A DNA stretch of 64,000 nucleotides from Diphasiastrum complanatum (taxonomy: Eukaryota > Streptophyta > Lycopodiopsida > Lycopodiales > Lycopodiaceae), in contig CM055100.1 of NCBI GenBank assembly GCA_029204225.1, positions 30,630,149-30,694,148 of the forward strand, in the 5' to 3' direction. Positions 34,213-46,695 of this stretch are shown here, one piece after another. A program made the position numbers and the translations under genes. Below the pieces are notes generated by a model, which worked only from the letters and a program-made list of their open reading frames with translations, had not been told where the DNA came from and did not search any database. Numbering within the stretch: position 1 is the first letter of the stretch; the number at the start of each line of letters is the position of its first letter.

Positions 34213-36168
34213 GGGAGAGAGAGATTGGATTTGGGTGCTTCTGTGTGTGTGTACACCAAGCGCCACCGCCCCCACCATCGCATCTGCACCCGCCACCGCC
34301 GCTGCATCTGCACCCGCCACCTCCTCCGCCTCCGCCTCTGCCTCTGCCTCCGCCACAGCCACCCGTACCCCATGCGCTAGTACTCCCCATGGATCCACAG
34401 CCTCCACTACTGCACCTACGCCTCTGCCATCACCGTCAGATCTGCACGGCCCGTCCACATCCTCCGCTTCCGCACCTGCACCTATGCCACCACCTCCAGA
34501 TCCGCATCGTCCATCCACATCCTCCCAGCCATCCACATCCCGAGGCACCAGACAGATGTCCATGCCGAGATCTTTCAGAGAGGGGCAGCACAGAGAGGCC
34601 ACCAGGACCATAGTCGACATCTTATTCATGGAGCCTTTCTGGGTGGATATGCAGCAGCTGATGGACGTCATGCGCCCCATCTACTCTGTTCTGAGGCTCG
34701 TTGATCGCGAGGAGTGCACGATGGGCCTCATTTACGAGTTCATGGACCGCATAGGTGAGTCTCTCCAGTGTTCTGAGCTGGACCTTACCAAGTATAACTT
34801 TTTTCCGTCTCACCATCCTTACTTCCATTTCGCAATCTGTTTCGTCTTGCTGCCGCAACACGATGGTATGTAACTGTTGCCTCCACGTGGTTTGGTCCAC
34901 AGGTTGGAGCCTATCAGGCGCTTGTGGCAGCGACGCTGGGATAAGTTTCACCGGCCCATTCACAGTGTGGCCCACATACTGCATCCGCTGTTTCAGAGCG
35001 AGAGGCAGTACGACGATGCAAAGCTGCGTGCGGACTGGTTCGCATACATCCGCCTCCTCAACAGCGACATTGGTATCCGCAGCAGGCTCGAGGTGCAGAG
35101 CTCAGTTCCAGGTAAATTCTTGATCTATCGGACGCTGTTGTTCGTTCAATTTCCCTACGCGGGCTCAAGGGTACTCAAGCATATCGTTGCTCAACTGCAG
35201 GCACTCTCTGGGGCTGTTCGGCGAGGACCTTGCACGTGTTCGAGAGAACAGGTCTTGCCTGTATCATGGTGGGAGAGCTACGATGCTGGGCAGCCAGACC
35301 TGAGGACGCTCGCGCTCCGAGTCCTTTCACAGGTATGTTGTCTAATCTCATTCATCCAACCAGTTTTCGCATTTTCTCTACAAGGTCGGTACTCACTCGA
35401 GTTGTTGCCAATTAATGCAGGACTGTTCTGCTTGCATGTGCAAGCGGAACTGGTCAGCGTTCAGCCTTGTTCACACGAACAGGCGGAACCGTCTGATGAC
35501 GGAGCGATGCAATGACCTGGTGTACTGCAACACCAACGCCAGGGTGGTTCGACGCATCACGGAGAGCATGAGGGCAGGAGGCGCACGCGCCCTACTGCTG
35601 CAGGCATATTTCGTTGCTCTATCGTTTTGCTTTCGTATTGGTTTAAGACATTTAGTTTAATGCCCTCACGGTTGCTTCGGCTATTCTCACGAATGATTGA
35701 CTTGTGCAGGTCAATCCCGATGAGTGCCTGGTTGCAGCGGCCGATCATGAGCCAGAGCCAGAGGTTGATCCAGACGATGCCACTCGGCGTGCTCTGCGGG
35801 ATGATCCCGAGGATGATTCCGATGCCGATGAGACCACCCCCTTCCCTGCTGACGTTCCATTGCCCTCCCCTGATGATGAGCCCACATGTGATTCAGACGA
35901 GATGGTCGACCTTGCAGGGGATGGTCCATGTGCCCCACCCAGTACTCCTACATCACACCCCCTTTTAGATGATGGCTGGTCAGAGTTTGCGAGGGAGACA
36001 GAGGCTGCTGCCCAGAGACAGATAGCGCAGAGACGACTCATAGCATCACACGCAGGCAGTTCTTCCCAGAGACCCCCCCGTGGCAGAGGGAGACCCCCAG
36101 GCAGGAGTGTACCACAGAGGGTTCCTTCCGGCAGACCCAGAGGCAGGCCAGCCAAGATAACACGCTAA
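34211..36168 (+). pseudogene. hAT-superfamily transposase gene with C-terminal AT-hooks
   Basis: Exon-like blocks: 34211-34754 (low-complexity Ala/Ser/Pro start, then PFWVDMQQLMDVMRPIYSVLRLVD and MGLIYEFMD, typical of plant hAT/DUF659-type proteins), 34903-35111, 35201-35332 (WWESY and LRTLALRVLSQ), 35421-35603 (RNWSAFSLVHTNRRNRL, then NDLVYCNTN, the hAT dimerisation domain) and 35710-36168 (acidic stretch, then RGRGRP and RPRGRP AT-hook cores). Introns are GT-AG, with 35604-35709 apparently GC-AG. Phase fails between the first two blocks, and a one-base frame change is needed inside 35201-35332, so the copy is probably inactive. No BED finger is visible. GC content is far above the flanks. 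Confidence 0.8.
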
Positions 36169-36415
36169 ACCAGACACCCTAACAAATGGCATGGTCAACA
36201 TAACACCAAAAACCCTAACAAATCATCATAAACCTACAACTCCACAGCCATAACCATCAAAACAAGCCACAACCATAATCATCATAACCACATCTATAAA
36301 CATCATCAACCCCACGTCCTCAATGTGTGGTAGGCATTGCACCACAGGTATGTGCAGATTCAACATCAAAGCAACACTTGTGTAGCATACACTTAAACCT
36401 GCGTAGAATGTAATA

Positions 36416-37364
36416 ATGGTCCAGGAAGACAGTCCACAGGTTCGTGAAGCGGGTACAAACCCAAGGGACCGAGCTTGGCTCGATTCGGGTATCGTCCGGT
36501 CAAAATGGCCGTTCGACGAGACAGAAACGCAATTAGGTCAATCGAAATGGACTAGTTTTGCAGCTTTCCGTCCGATGGCCCAATGGGATCCGTTTTAGGT
36601 GCCATCTATTTCGGCCAGTGGACCACCTCGATAGGAACCTGTGAGAACAAACAGGACGAGGAAACGACCGACGGTCGGCCCGCAACGTCCGTCCGAAGTT
36701 CGACGTTAAATAGGGCTTCAAGGACACGTCGCGAGGGACGGGACCAGAAAACATTTGGAATCGACAAAATGGCGCAGGAATATAGTCCACGGATTCGTGA
36801 TCTTGATACGAACTCAAAGGACCGAGCCTGGCTCGATTCGGGTGTCGTTTGGTCAAAATGGCCCTTCGACGGGACAGAAACGCAATTAGGTCAAGCGAAA
36901 TGGACTAGTTTTGCAGCTCTTCGTTCGACGTCCCCATTTCTCCAAATGGGATCCGTTTCAGGTGTCGTCGGTTTCGGCCAGCGGACAACCTTTATTGGAA
37001 CCCGTGGGAGCAGACGGGACGAGGACCGGACGGACGACAGGCCCAGTACGCCCTTCCGAAGTTCGACATCAAATAGGGCTTTAGGGACACTTTGTCCGGT
37101 CGGGACTTGAAAACATTTGGAATCGACAAAATGGTCCAGGAATACAGTTTACCGATTCGTGATCCCAATACGATCTTAAGGGACCAAGCCTGGCTCGATT
37201 CGGGTGTCGTTCGGTCAAAATGGACTAGTTTTGCAGCTCTCTGTCCGACGGCCCAGTTTCTCCTAACAGGATCTGTTTCTGGTGCCGTCGGTTTTGGCCA
37301 ACGGACAACCTCGCCAGGAACCTGTGGGAGCAGACAGGACGAGGAACGGACGGACGACCTGTAG
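36416..37364 (+). repeat. Satellite-like tandem array, unit about 355 bp, three copies
   Basis: Units begin ATGG.CCAGGAA at 36416, 36769 and 37131 (spacing 353 and 362). Shared words include GGACCGAGC.TGGCTCGATTC, GTCAAAATGG, ACTAGTTTTGCAGCT, TTTCGGCCA.CGGAC and GACGAGG. The third copy has an internal deletion and ends near 37364. A partial fourth copy appears at 37729-37810. Each copy spans open frames that are not conserved as protein. Confidence 0.85.
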
Positions 37365-37583
37365 TGAATGAAGCAGTTTTGCATAAGTAATTAGTAAGCT
37401 GTTGAAGTTCATCCGGGGGGAAACCGATCACATCATATAAGACATACTACCGTGTAGGTCTCGTGGTTCCCTGTAGTGAATGAAACAGTTTTGCATAAGT
37501 AATTAGTAAGCTGTTGAAATTCATCCGGGGGGAAACCGATCACATCATATAAGACATAGTACTGTGCAGGCTTGTGTTGACAG
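37360..37583 (+). repeat. 112-bp tandem duplication
   Basis: TGTAGTGAATGAA.CAGTTTT begins at 37360 and again at 37472. The two copies differ at only a few positions. A third, diverged start occurs at about 37626. Confidence 0.88.
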
Positions 37584-37810
37584 AGATAGCAATACTTCTT
37601 GCAGGACGGTCGGTCCTGTGGTTCCTTGTAGTGAATGGCATAGTTCTGTTGACCATTCACTCTTCTGGTGTCCATTCACCCTAAATCTATCTCATCACAT
37701 AAGCCATGGTACTGTGTAGAATGCATTAATGGTCCAGGAACACAGTCCACAGGTTCGTGATCCCGATACGAACCCAATGGACCTGGCCTTTCTTGATTCG
37801 GGTATCGTAC

Positions 37811-40176
37811 AGATTTTGTGTCTAGCTTTTTCTTGTCATCTTTGGCACTTCGTTACCGCTCATCCATAGGGTCACCACCAACTCACCCTCATGCACCGAA
37901 GTTATCATCACCATCCAGCCGAAGCAAGCGTTCAATGATAAATGATGTCCCATACCACCAGCCATCGCTCTTAGCTTTCACTGGCACACATATCCATGAT
38001 GGGAGACATCCTAGCTATGCACATGCTCATACTATCCCTGGTGGACTGAATGAATGATAATGGGCTCTCCCACCTCTATATACATACTACAAGTGGGTAC
38101 CACCTTAAGCATTGTCCATGCTTAGATCTGTAAAACAAAGAAGCTTGAGGTGTTGACATGCAACTCTAAACATGTTGACAACGTCAAACCAGCATTTTGC
38201 CTCTTATTGAGGACATCACCTCAAGGCATATCATTATGGTACGTAACACATGATTTGAGATCGAGAATCAATCAACTTGTCCAAATACTGCTTAACATTT
38301 ATACATGACGGGATTCCTTTATTCATTTTTTAAGCTATCGTTTGTTATAATGTTCATGTGAATTTAAACTTATGAATATATCACTCTGAATTCAAACTCT
38401 TTTATGAGCTTAAAAATTAGCTGGACAACATTCAAATAATAAGGGAAGTAAGACCATCAAGACTATCATCATTCAATAAGATTTACTAGATTTTGTCAAC
38501 ATTATCGGAGCCTAAGTGTCAAAGGCAATACAATATCAAGCCAAATTTTTCCCACATCTAGACCAAAGCCCCAATAATAGATTCCTACATGTCCGTAGAT
38601 GCATGCATATGTAGGCTCAAACCTATAACCTCCAAGAGAGAAAATAAGCTTTTAATCAATGTGCTAAATGTGAGGGACCCCTGTTGTTTTCAAAGGCAAA
38701 TCAATGTGAACCAAGTTTGAGGTGGGAGAAATGTATGTCTTCTTTGTAAGAATGAGGACGTTGAAATGGAGTAGCACCACCTCATTTTGACCCAACTACA
38801 AGCATGCCAAGTGGAATTTAAAGTTTAATGTACCAATGCAGCCCTTTCATAGATTTCCTCATCAAAAGGATTTAAGTGTGCTTGAAATTTTCTTCATGAA
38901 GCTTACATGAACCAAGAGCTTTTACTTGAGTCTGCTCATTCTATCCTAGCTTCATTGGCCATTGGTCCCGTGACAGTTGGTCTCGATGGTCATCAATTGA
39001 GCTTTTGTATACTATTCCTTTCTCTCTTTTATTAACCTTGCAACACATTCTTTGCTTAAGAGCTACTTTGAGATTCTACTCCTACGAGGTGGAAATGTGA
39101 TGGCGTTGCAATTCACTTGATAGATAGTCCCTCAAGAAGTGAACTCAAAGCAGTATTTTTACTACTTATTTCAACCACAATCTGTTGCAATTTATTGTTG
39201 CAAGTTATCCTATTTTCAAGAGTTTGAGCATACTTCTTTGTATGGCATGTTTTGAACTCTGATACCAAATAGTGTATTGATTTATAATGCTTTTGTTTTT
39301 GTTATTCTATTGTTAGGATTTTGGGCATACTTACTTGTATTGTAGGTTTTGAAGACAATAATAGAAAGTGCATGGGATTTGAAATTTTGGTTATTCATAG
39401 AGTAATGAATAGTAGTGGTTATTTTTTTTTTCTCTATTTTTTGCTTCAAAGAAGCAATTTTTAAGAGATATGAGATGCCACACTTGTTTATAGGATCTTT
39501 GGAGATAAAAGGAAAAGGTCAACAATTTTAGCTTCAGAGAAAGCAAGCGCATTGATAGACTCTGAGAGAAAGTTTGAAACTTCAGAAACCAACAAATTCT
39601 TGCAACTGACTTACCTAGAGGTAATTGATTTTTTGATATTTATGCGATTCAGGTTTTGTTAGAGGAATTATTCGAGAACTCTTTAGAGTTTTACCAACAT
39701 GTTATGAGGCTTTGTTACAACTTTTACTCCCTCTCCTCGTTGTTTACAGTTTTATGCACAAATTTACTTTCTGTAAAAAACAAAAATGGCAAAGTCATCG
39801 GCCTGTGGTGACCTTTGTAAAAGAAATGTAGTTAAAATTGTTATTAGAGCTTATGAGGCTTTGAGTCGCATGTTGAGCTTTGGTGCAGGGTACTGGGTCA
39901 TTAATTAGGAGTGGCTGGATTGACCTCCTAATAAGTAGGAGAGTTGACTAGTCAACGAACACGTCATATGCTCACTAGGACACTTGGTCCAGTGAATGAG
40001 TGACACATGTCAGGGTTGACGGGTCAAACATCACATGTTTCACATGCTCACTGAGTGAAACATGTCAACCTACTAGCTTGCCTATGTGTCAGGGTAGTGC
40101 CAACCAAGTGGCAAGTAACTACTATGCATGGAATTGGCCATGTGTCGAAGTTAGGAAGGGTTAGGGTTAAGGGGTG
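37811..40176. other. AT-rich DNA, no gene recognised
   Basis: No frame of note and no retroelement or transposase motif on either strand. About 39900-40120 holds short repeats of GTCAAC and CACATG words. Confidence 0.5.
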
Positions 40177-40665
40177 TGTTATGTCCATGACCAGTACATA
40201 GGATACAGAATACTCCTAGTCTTGGATACACGGTACTCCAATGAAACAAGCTGTTAGTTATGCCATGTCATACTGGACGTGACCCGAAAGCAACTAATAT
40301 CCTTGTGAGGCCCAGAACACACTAAATGGAGTTTAGACAAGGTATGAGACAATGTATGCATGTGTAGAGTTATCAATAGCAATTCTATGAATAGTTGGTC
40401 CATGCTTAGGACTCTATTCTAGGTGAATCTCTGTATAGGGAACCTAGGGCTATGCATGGCTATGTGCCCAGGATGCTTTTGGCTCTATATATTGGGTCCA
40501 TTCATTGCCAGGCTCTCACTCTACATTCATGCTTCTTGTTCCTTGGCTTGGGGGTGAAGCTTCTAGAGTTTGATTGGATGCTTCTACTTGGTTGGGTGGT
40601 TTCTCCATAGTGTGTTATCATTGTGTTTGTGATTTGTAAGCAGGATCTAAAGAGCTTCCCTTATA
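40177..40665 (+). repeat. 5' LTR of a gypsy element (TGTTATG...TTATA family)
   Basis: 489 bp from TGTTATGTCC to CCCTTATA, followed after one base by an initiator-Met primer site. A TATA-like CTATATATT lies at about 40484. It is homologous to the LTR at 27800-28320, and its termini match the LARD LTRs at 8745 and 15042. The internal gag starts 1.7 kb downstream. No matching 3' LTR lies within the window. Confidence 0.88.
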
Positions 40666-40666
40666 G

Positions 40667-40678
40667 TGGTATCAGAGC
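40667..40678 (+). other. Primer binding site (tRNA-iMet)
   Basis: TGGTATCAGAGC one base after the LTR end, the standard plant initiator-Met primer match. It is followed by a long leader without coding motifs (40680-42400). Confidence 0.93.
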
Positions 40679-42408
40679 AAGGCTTACAAGTTTGGAGAGG
40701 TGGTGCTTTTCGTTGGAGCTTGGTGGTAATCAACTAGTATTCTCATCCAAGGAGAGGAGCAAGGTTGCAAGTTGGTGGATCTTCCCAATTTCAATTTGCA
40801 TGATCCATATCTCTCTCAAATTCATTGTGGTTTATGGAGAATTGTGCTAGGAAATCAATTTTGGTTGTCTTTTTGGAGTTTTAGCATGTGTAGCTCAAAA
40901 CTAGTTATGGATTTGAAATTTCCAGCAAGGTAATTCACTTTGAAGTAGTTGAAATTCAGGTTGCATGTTGGATCTTCCCATGTATTTGGATTCTAGGCTC
41001 TTTTGTGGCCAAATTTGGCTTGTTTTCCATGATTTTGGCACAAAATTGATGGTAGAATTCAAAATCCAGCAAGTTCAGATCAATTGCTTGGTTATAACTC
41101 TGTATATTGGATTGCATGTGGATCAGAAAAACATTCTTGCCATTTAATTCCAGTTGATCATGGTGAAAAAACCTAAAAAGGGTCAAAATCCATGATTTTT
41201 GCTTGTTTTTTCATGAAATTGAATGGTAGGAGGTTGTTGAACATCAATTAAAGCTTGGAAAAGATGAATTGTAGTCTTTTGAAGCTGTCCTAGAAGTTAG
41301 AGCCAAGAATTCCAGCAATTGGGATTGTTGGAAGTAAAAAATTGTCAAAAATTGACCAATTTTGGGGGGTGGATTTCTGTAAATCCATAAGGGGATCATT
41401 CTGGATTTTTTACAGCATGATTTGTATTCCTTTTTACCTTCCCAACAAGCTATCAGACCTGTAAATTGATGGGTAGAGGCTTATGTTTCAATTCCATCAA
41501 GTTTGTAGCAATTTTGACTTCTAGAAATCAAGAATTCACGGTTCTCAGCCCATACTGCTTCATAGGATTTGTATGAAGGCTTCATGGAACTCTTAGAGAC
41601 CATTTGGATCATCACTTTTAGGCTTGGTTGAGTGTTTGCAAGTTTTTAGGCAGATTGGGCTTGAAAAAGTGCGCCCTCCTACAGGTTTTTTGGCTGTTCT
41701 GAACTCGCACGTGTGAATCCTAGGTGGTAGGCTGATGTGGCAAGTGTCTTGTTCACTAGGTCTCCCTCTGTACTGAGCTTTACAGCACCCAATTTGGTGT
41801 CCTGTAGCCAAAGATATGATCATCTGAAGTTTTGCAATTTTGAATTTCGAATTGTTCTGATTGCATGCATGTCAATTTCCTATTTTGGGGTACTGTGCTT
41901 GCATGGAATGTCTGCATGTTGATTCTCAAAGTGATTCTGACATGCATGAGTGGTTTAGATCTGTTTTGAGTGGTTATACGCATGTACTCTGACTGATAGA
42001 TACAAAACTGAATTTTATAGCTGACAATTTCCGTAGAACTTGATTTTACGTAAAATTCTGTAAATGTGAAAAATCAGTGTAATGTCGCATGTCTTGCATG
42101 CTTGATGGGCATTAATGTAGTAAAATTAAGAATCGAACAATGAATCGAATTTTCGATTTTGTTTGCTTAATATCTGAGAGTGGTTTTTTACGAATTTTTA
42201 GAAAACGTAAAACCTAAAAAAAAAATTAAAAGTGCGAAAATTCAAAATTTTTAGTTTTTTCCAGTTTCTTGAAATATATATGAAATCGACTAAACATAGA
42301 TTTGACCATGCTGGAGTCAATTTCAGTCGGTTTTGGGTCAACTATACTTCACTATGAGTTAATCTGATATTAACTAAATTTAGTAATTTCCAAGATAGAT
42401 ATATCGAG

Positions 42409-43430
42409 ATGGCCGAAGAAACTTCAAATCAAGCTGCGAATCCAAGTGTGCCATCTTATATGGTGATTTGTCAGCAGTTGAGTACGGCACTCAATGATAT
42501 GAATAATCGTAATCAGATGAGAGATCAACAAATGGAGGTTCTGTTGAATCAAGTCAAATTGATGTTTGCACTAGCTACTTCAATCTGCACGGTGTTCCTG
42601 ATGAGAAGAAAATTGAAAGTGTCGTGCTGTTCTTACGCGGAAAAGCGTCATCGTGGTGGCGAGATTTATCGGTGAAGCCAACTACTTGGGATGCGTTTGC
42701 GGAAGTTTTCAAGAAAGCTTTCGTAGTTGCTGATGATGTTGACTACTATCTGAAGTTCGTGAACTGCAGGATGGGTACAAAGAGTTTAGACTCTTATATC
42801 CAGGAATTCATGGACCTATGGAATAGGGTTCATTCATTCGATGCGAAGTTGGCACTTTGGCAGTTTGTCCTAGGTTTGCCAGCCGACTATCAGATTGAAT
42901 GCAGGCGAAATGTGCTTCAAAACCTTGAGGATGCATTTCGGATTGCGAAAGCGTATGATTCCACAGTGGTGGCATCCAGGAAGCAGTTTGCGCAAATTCC
43001 AACCACTTTGAAAACCAAGAAGGGTAAGAAGCGCGGTTCAGACCAAGCAAAATATTTTGACGAATTAGATCAAGCAACATTGGAACCCAGGAAGCCGAAG
43101 AGAAAGAGATATGTCTTGGGAAAAGGCTAAGAAAGAGAATTTATGTTTCGTCTGTAAGAAGCCTGGACATATGATGAAATTTTGTCCAGAAAGGAAGAAA
43201 GTGTCTACTCACATGATTGAGATCCCAGGAGGCAATGGTAAGACTTTGGAAATTAACCTGACTGATTGTGAGTGTGAATGTTCTTTTAGTACTACTTCTT
43301 TCTTGCCTAATGAACTTTTCCGTTTAATTGAAACAGTTAAAGATCAAGAATTGAGTATTTTATTGGACAGTGGTTCAACTCATAATTTTATTAATTCTCG
43401 TCTTGTGCAGCGTGACTTAATTCTTATTTG
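42409..43430 (+). pseudogene. Gypsy gag and start of protease
   Basis: Three plus-strand frames joined by frameshifts: an N-terminal capsid start at 42409, then 42624-43130 with the retrotransposon gag core (FLRGKASSWWRDLS then W.AF.E.F..AF), then 43111-43430 with a zinc knuckle CFVCKKPGHMMKFC (C-X2-C-X4-H-X4-C) and the protease active site [11 protein letters not shown]. At about 43430 plus-strand coding stops and the expected continuation appears on the minus strand. The LTR and primer site at 40177-40678 fit as its 5' end. Confidence 0.88.
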
Positions 43431-44279
43431 ATGGTACCCTGTCCTAAGTTTTATCTTGGTGAAATATCGTGCTCCACCCAAGCAATCTACAAGGTCATCC
43501 ATCCTGGGTAATGGATATTTATTTTTGATAGTCACTTTATTAAGACCCTTGTAATCCACACACATCCGGAAACCTCCATTCGCTTTAAGAAGAACAGGAG
43601 CGCCCCATGGTGATTTACTAGGTTGTATCTGTCCCATCCTCAGATAGTTTTCTATTTGATTTGAAATCTCTGTCTCCTCTTTCGGAGAGAACCTATAAGG
43701 TTGTCTAGAGACAGGTTGACTTCCTGGAATTAACTCAATCATGTGGTCTACTGACCTAGACGATGGTAAACCATGAGGTAATTCAGATGGAAAAACATCC
43801 CTAAATTCATTTATGATCTGTTCTTTCACTGCTTGTTCATGATCTAAATTTACTGAGTTAAGAATTGCTGAGAATTCGCAACCATTTAGATTCATTACAG
43901 GAACATCCACAACTGGAATAGCACATATTGAAAAAACTTCATACTCAGGATAATCCAATGTCTCCAATTCATTAACTATAGAAATCTGATCCAACGGACG
44001 TACAAAATTACTGCCAAATAATGTAACTACCTTATCACCCTCCTTGAAAGTGAGAACATGCTTCTCAAAATCAATCAACAGAGAAGGCGACTTACTAAAT
44101 AACCATTCGTAACCTAAGATTAAATCAGTACAAGCTAGGTCTAAAACATGAAAATTAACTAATTCTGTGTGTCCTTGCATCAAAACTGGGAGCTTCGGGA
44201 CTTTTACGTTCCAAGTCTCCAACTCTACTCCTGAAGCTAGATAAACTTTATACCTATGATTGTTGGCTTCAGTTTCCAA
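43431..44279 (-). pseudogene. Inverted gypsy block: protease tail and RT N-terminus
   Basis: A 299-residue minus-strand frame that starts with the sequence expected just after a gypsy protease active site (ANNHRYKV, then [15 protein letters not shown]), followed by a linker ([27 protein letters not shown]) and the RT start ([39 protein letters not shown]). In the [11 protein letters not shown] motif the first catalytic Asp of RT (normally KID) is Lys. It ends before the YVDD box. It sits between two plus-strand gag pieces, so this block has been inverted or inserted in reverse. Confidence 0.88.
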
Positions 44280-44282
44280 GCT

Positions 44283-44900
44283 GAGTGGGCAAAGGCTTTT
44301 CAGATGTGCGACATCGACAATGATGATCAGAAGATCGCTGATGCTACTCTCAAGTTACAAGAAACCGCACAATGATGGTGGAGGAAAGTCGAAAAAGGTA
44401 ACTTGGTGCCGATCACTTGGGAAGCTTTCAAACACATGTTTACAGAGAACTGGATGCCTCTTGACGAGAAGAACCAGGCTATGCAATCTTGGACTAGTCT
44501 CAAACAGAGAAATGCATCCGTACAGGACTATGCAGACAAGTATAAGGAAGCCTTGATGTGGATATCGGAGAAGGTTTCGATGTTTCTACAAGTGTTCCAT
44601 TTTGTGGAGGGATTGCGTGAGAGCCTTCAAGGTTTCAGCCTTGGGGAAAAAGAAAGTTTAAAAAATTGAAGGGTCAATCTGCATAAGAGTAGGTTCAAAG
44701 TGTTAAAAAGAGTTAACGTGCAGGTGCCTCAAAGGGCGGTATGGGACGTCCAATGCCCAAGGTTTCGACGTTGTCGCCACACGATTTGGAGCGGGCAAAG
44801 AAGGAAAATATTTGCTTTGGTTGGCTAGGGTGGCATAGGTGGAAGGAGTGTCCATGTAACCCTTCACGAACGACTTTTAGCTTGCAGGTTGAGGCGGCTA
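44283..44900 (+). pseudogene. Second gypsy gag fragment
   Basis: Starts mid-capsid ([22 protein letters not shown]), one stop before the conserved WW, then TWEAFKHMFTENWMP, QSWTSLKQR, VQDYADKYKEAL and a degenerate zinc knuckle (ERAKKENICF, KECP) that has lost the second cysteine. It belongs to a different gag type from 42409-43430, so the composite joins at least two gypsy elements. Confidence 0.82.
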
Positions 44901-46009
44901 ACCGGATACCCGCAAGCTATTTCTTTATATTAAGAATATATTTTTGAATTTTCTTAACATTTATTAACCTGATTTCTTGTGATTCCTTGGAAGGTAGTTT
45001 TTATTACTTGTGGACCTTGGACGATGTCACAGAAATGGTTAATGGATTCGTTTTCTAAATTGTTTTCCTTGCATGAATCTTCAATAAGTCCTTTTCCTGA
45101 TTTACAGGTCGATTCTCAATGTCTTTTGAAAGTCATTCACGAAAATGTATTGGGACATTATCAGTATTTGATTACGATGATGCAACACCTTTCTTTGACT
45201 TAAATTTTTTTTTTGGATTTCTTCTTTGAAACTTCTCCTAGGGCAAATCTAGATTGATATGCACCCCTTGGAAATGCATGTAAAAGGGGGAGAAGTAGGA
45301 AGAAAAGAAAGTTATCAAGAAGAAACATCTATCATAGATTCCAGGAGGAATCTGATAGATGACGGATCTATTTCTAAAATCAGAAACGATAGGATATTTT
45401 TGATATCACAGAAATCCTTTAGGAATTATAGTAGATATCTTGTTAGAAGATATAAGAGAAGGAAATTAGAAAACACTCTTGTAGTAGAAGAGTTGCTGAT
45501 TACAAATCCGATTGATTTGTGTCAGAACTTGGGAATTCTATTGCAAGACAGTGGTTTGTTGAATCATATTCCTTGTTGTAGTCAATTTGATCTTTGAGTG
45601 AACTTGGATCCGTAGGTTGAAGCAAAGAATGTAATATATTCTTTTGAGATAATCTTCGATTGAAATTTTGGTTGCGAAATAGCACTCCTTGAGAAATATT
45701 CTATCTTAGAGGATAATCGAGTTACAGGATTCTGGGTTAAAAAAGTATTGTGTACAGATCAGGTGATATCTATAGAGATATGCTATGTAGTGAATCTTTG
45801 TGTGATCATCAAACCTTTTTGTACAAACTTTTAATCCTGTGGATCTACAATGGATTCCTTGTGGACTAAGTTTATATGCATGCATAAACTAGTCATTTAA
45901 ACATAGGCATATTAATGAGAATTGTACATATTAATGTGTCTTCTAAGAATTGTGATGCACTTTTATGATATGGTATGGTCTCGGGAATCTGGAAAGTTGT
46001 GATTGGAGA
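44901..46009 (+). other. Gypsy-composite filler without clear domain
   Basis: One 112-residue frame at 45259-45597 and degenerate stretches. The last part (45900-46009) may be a decayed integrase zinc finger, as it leads directly into the integrase core. Otherwise unrecognised. Confidence 0.35.
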
Positions 46010-46690
46010 ATCATAACTCAGACTCCAGGATATACCAGATCAATAAGAGAGAACTGTGATCATGATAAGTTTACCCCGGATGAATAAACAAGATAACGGA
46101 ACTTTGGTAATGACTGACATCTTGCCAAATCGGTTATGTTTATTCGGGTAAGGACTACCAGGAAAGCATCTGATTTTGCTCAAGTAGTTGTAGAGCGTCT
46201 GTTTAGACTTTACAGATTACCAAGTGACATTGTGAACGATCTCGATCCAAGGTCTACTGATCACTTTTGGTCGGCCATATTCGCTAGACTAGAGACGACT
46301 CTGAGCTTAAGTTCTTCTGACCATTGGTTAGACGAAAAGAACAAATCAGGTGAGGGAGAAAATGCTTCGAGCATATTTTTCGACGACAATCTCATTGGGA
46401 AGTGTCTTTGCCCTTGATTGAGTTGCCTATGCTAGGGTATTCGTTCTCTTATTGAGTATAGGACAAGAATCCGATGAATTATGATTGACGAATCATAGTT
46501 TAGATTCTAGTTATGTGTGATCAAAAGATCAGATGATATCTGCATTTTGAATGCAATCTCCTCAGAGAGGAAGTTATCCTTGATGGAGATTACGTTATAG
46601 TAAGCATTTGCCTACCGGTTATAGCCCGTTCATGCTTATATATAGTTCTTAACCTAGGTTGCCTATTTTAGGAGAGACTCGGATGATTAA
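46010..46690 (+). pseudogene. Gypsy integrase core, 5' part, interrupted by a copia insertion
   Basis: Broken frames encode LPRMNKQDNG, then from 46136 VRTTRKASDFAQVVVERLFRLYRLP, DIVNDLDPR with catalytic Asp, and FWSAIFARLETTLSLSS. Downstream is decayed to 46690. The frame resumes at 51705 after the copia element and one GTTTC copy with the integrase C-terminal part. Confidence 0.85.
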
Positions 46691-46695
46691 GTTTC

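Noticed and set aside
34199-34390. Gly-rich minus-strand frame opposite the hAT gene
   Set aside because: It is the complement of a CCTCCGCC-type repeat in the hAT 5' region; composition artefact.
35745-36155. Long minus-strand frame opposite the hAT last exon
   Set aside because: The plus strand has the acidic/AT-hook coding continuation in phase with the previous exon; the minus frame is a GC-rich shadow.
40680-42400. Genes in the gypsy leader (short frames such as 41593-41823)
   Set aside because: No motif, no codon structure, and position is the untranslated leader before gag.
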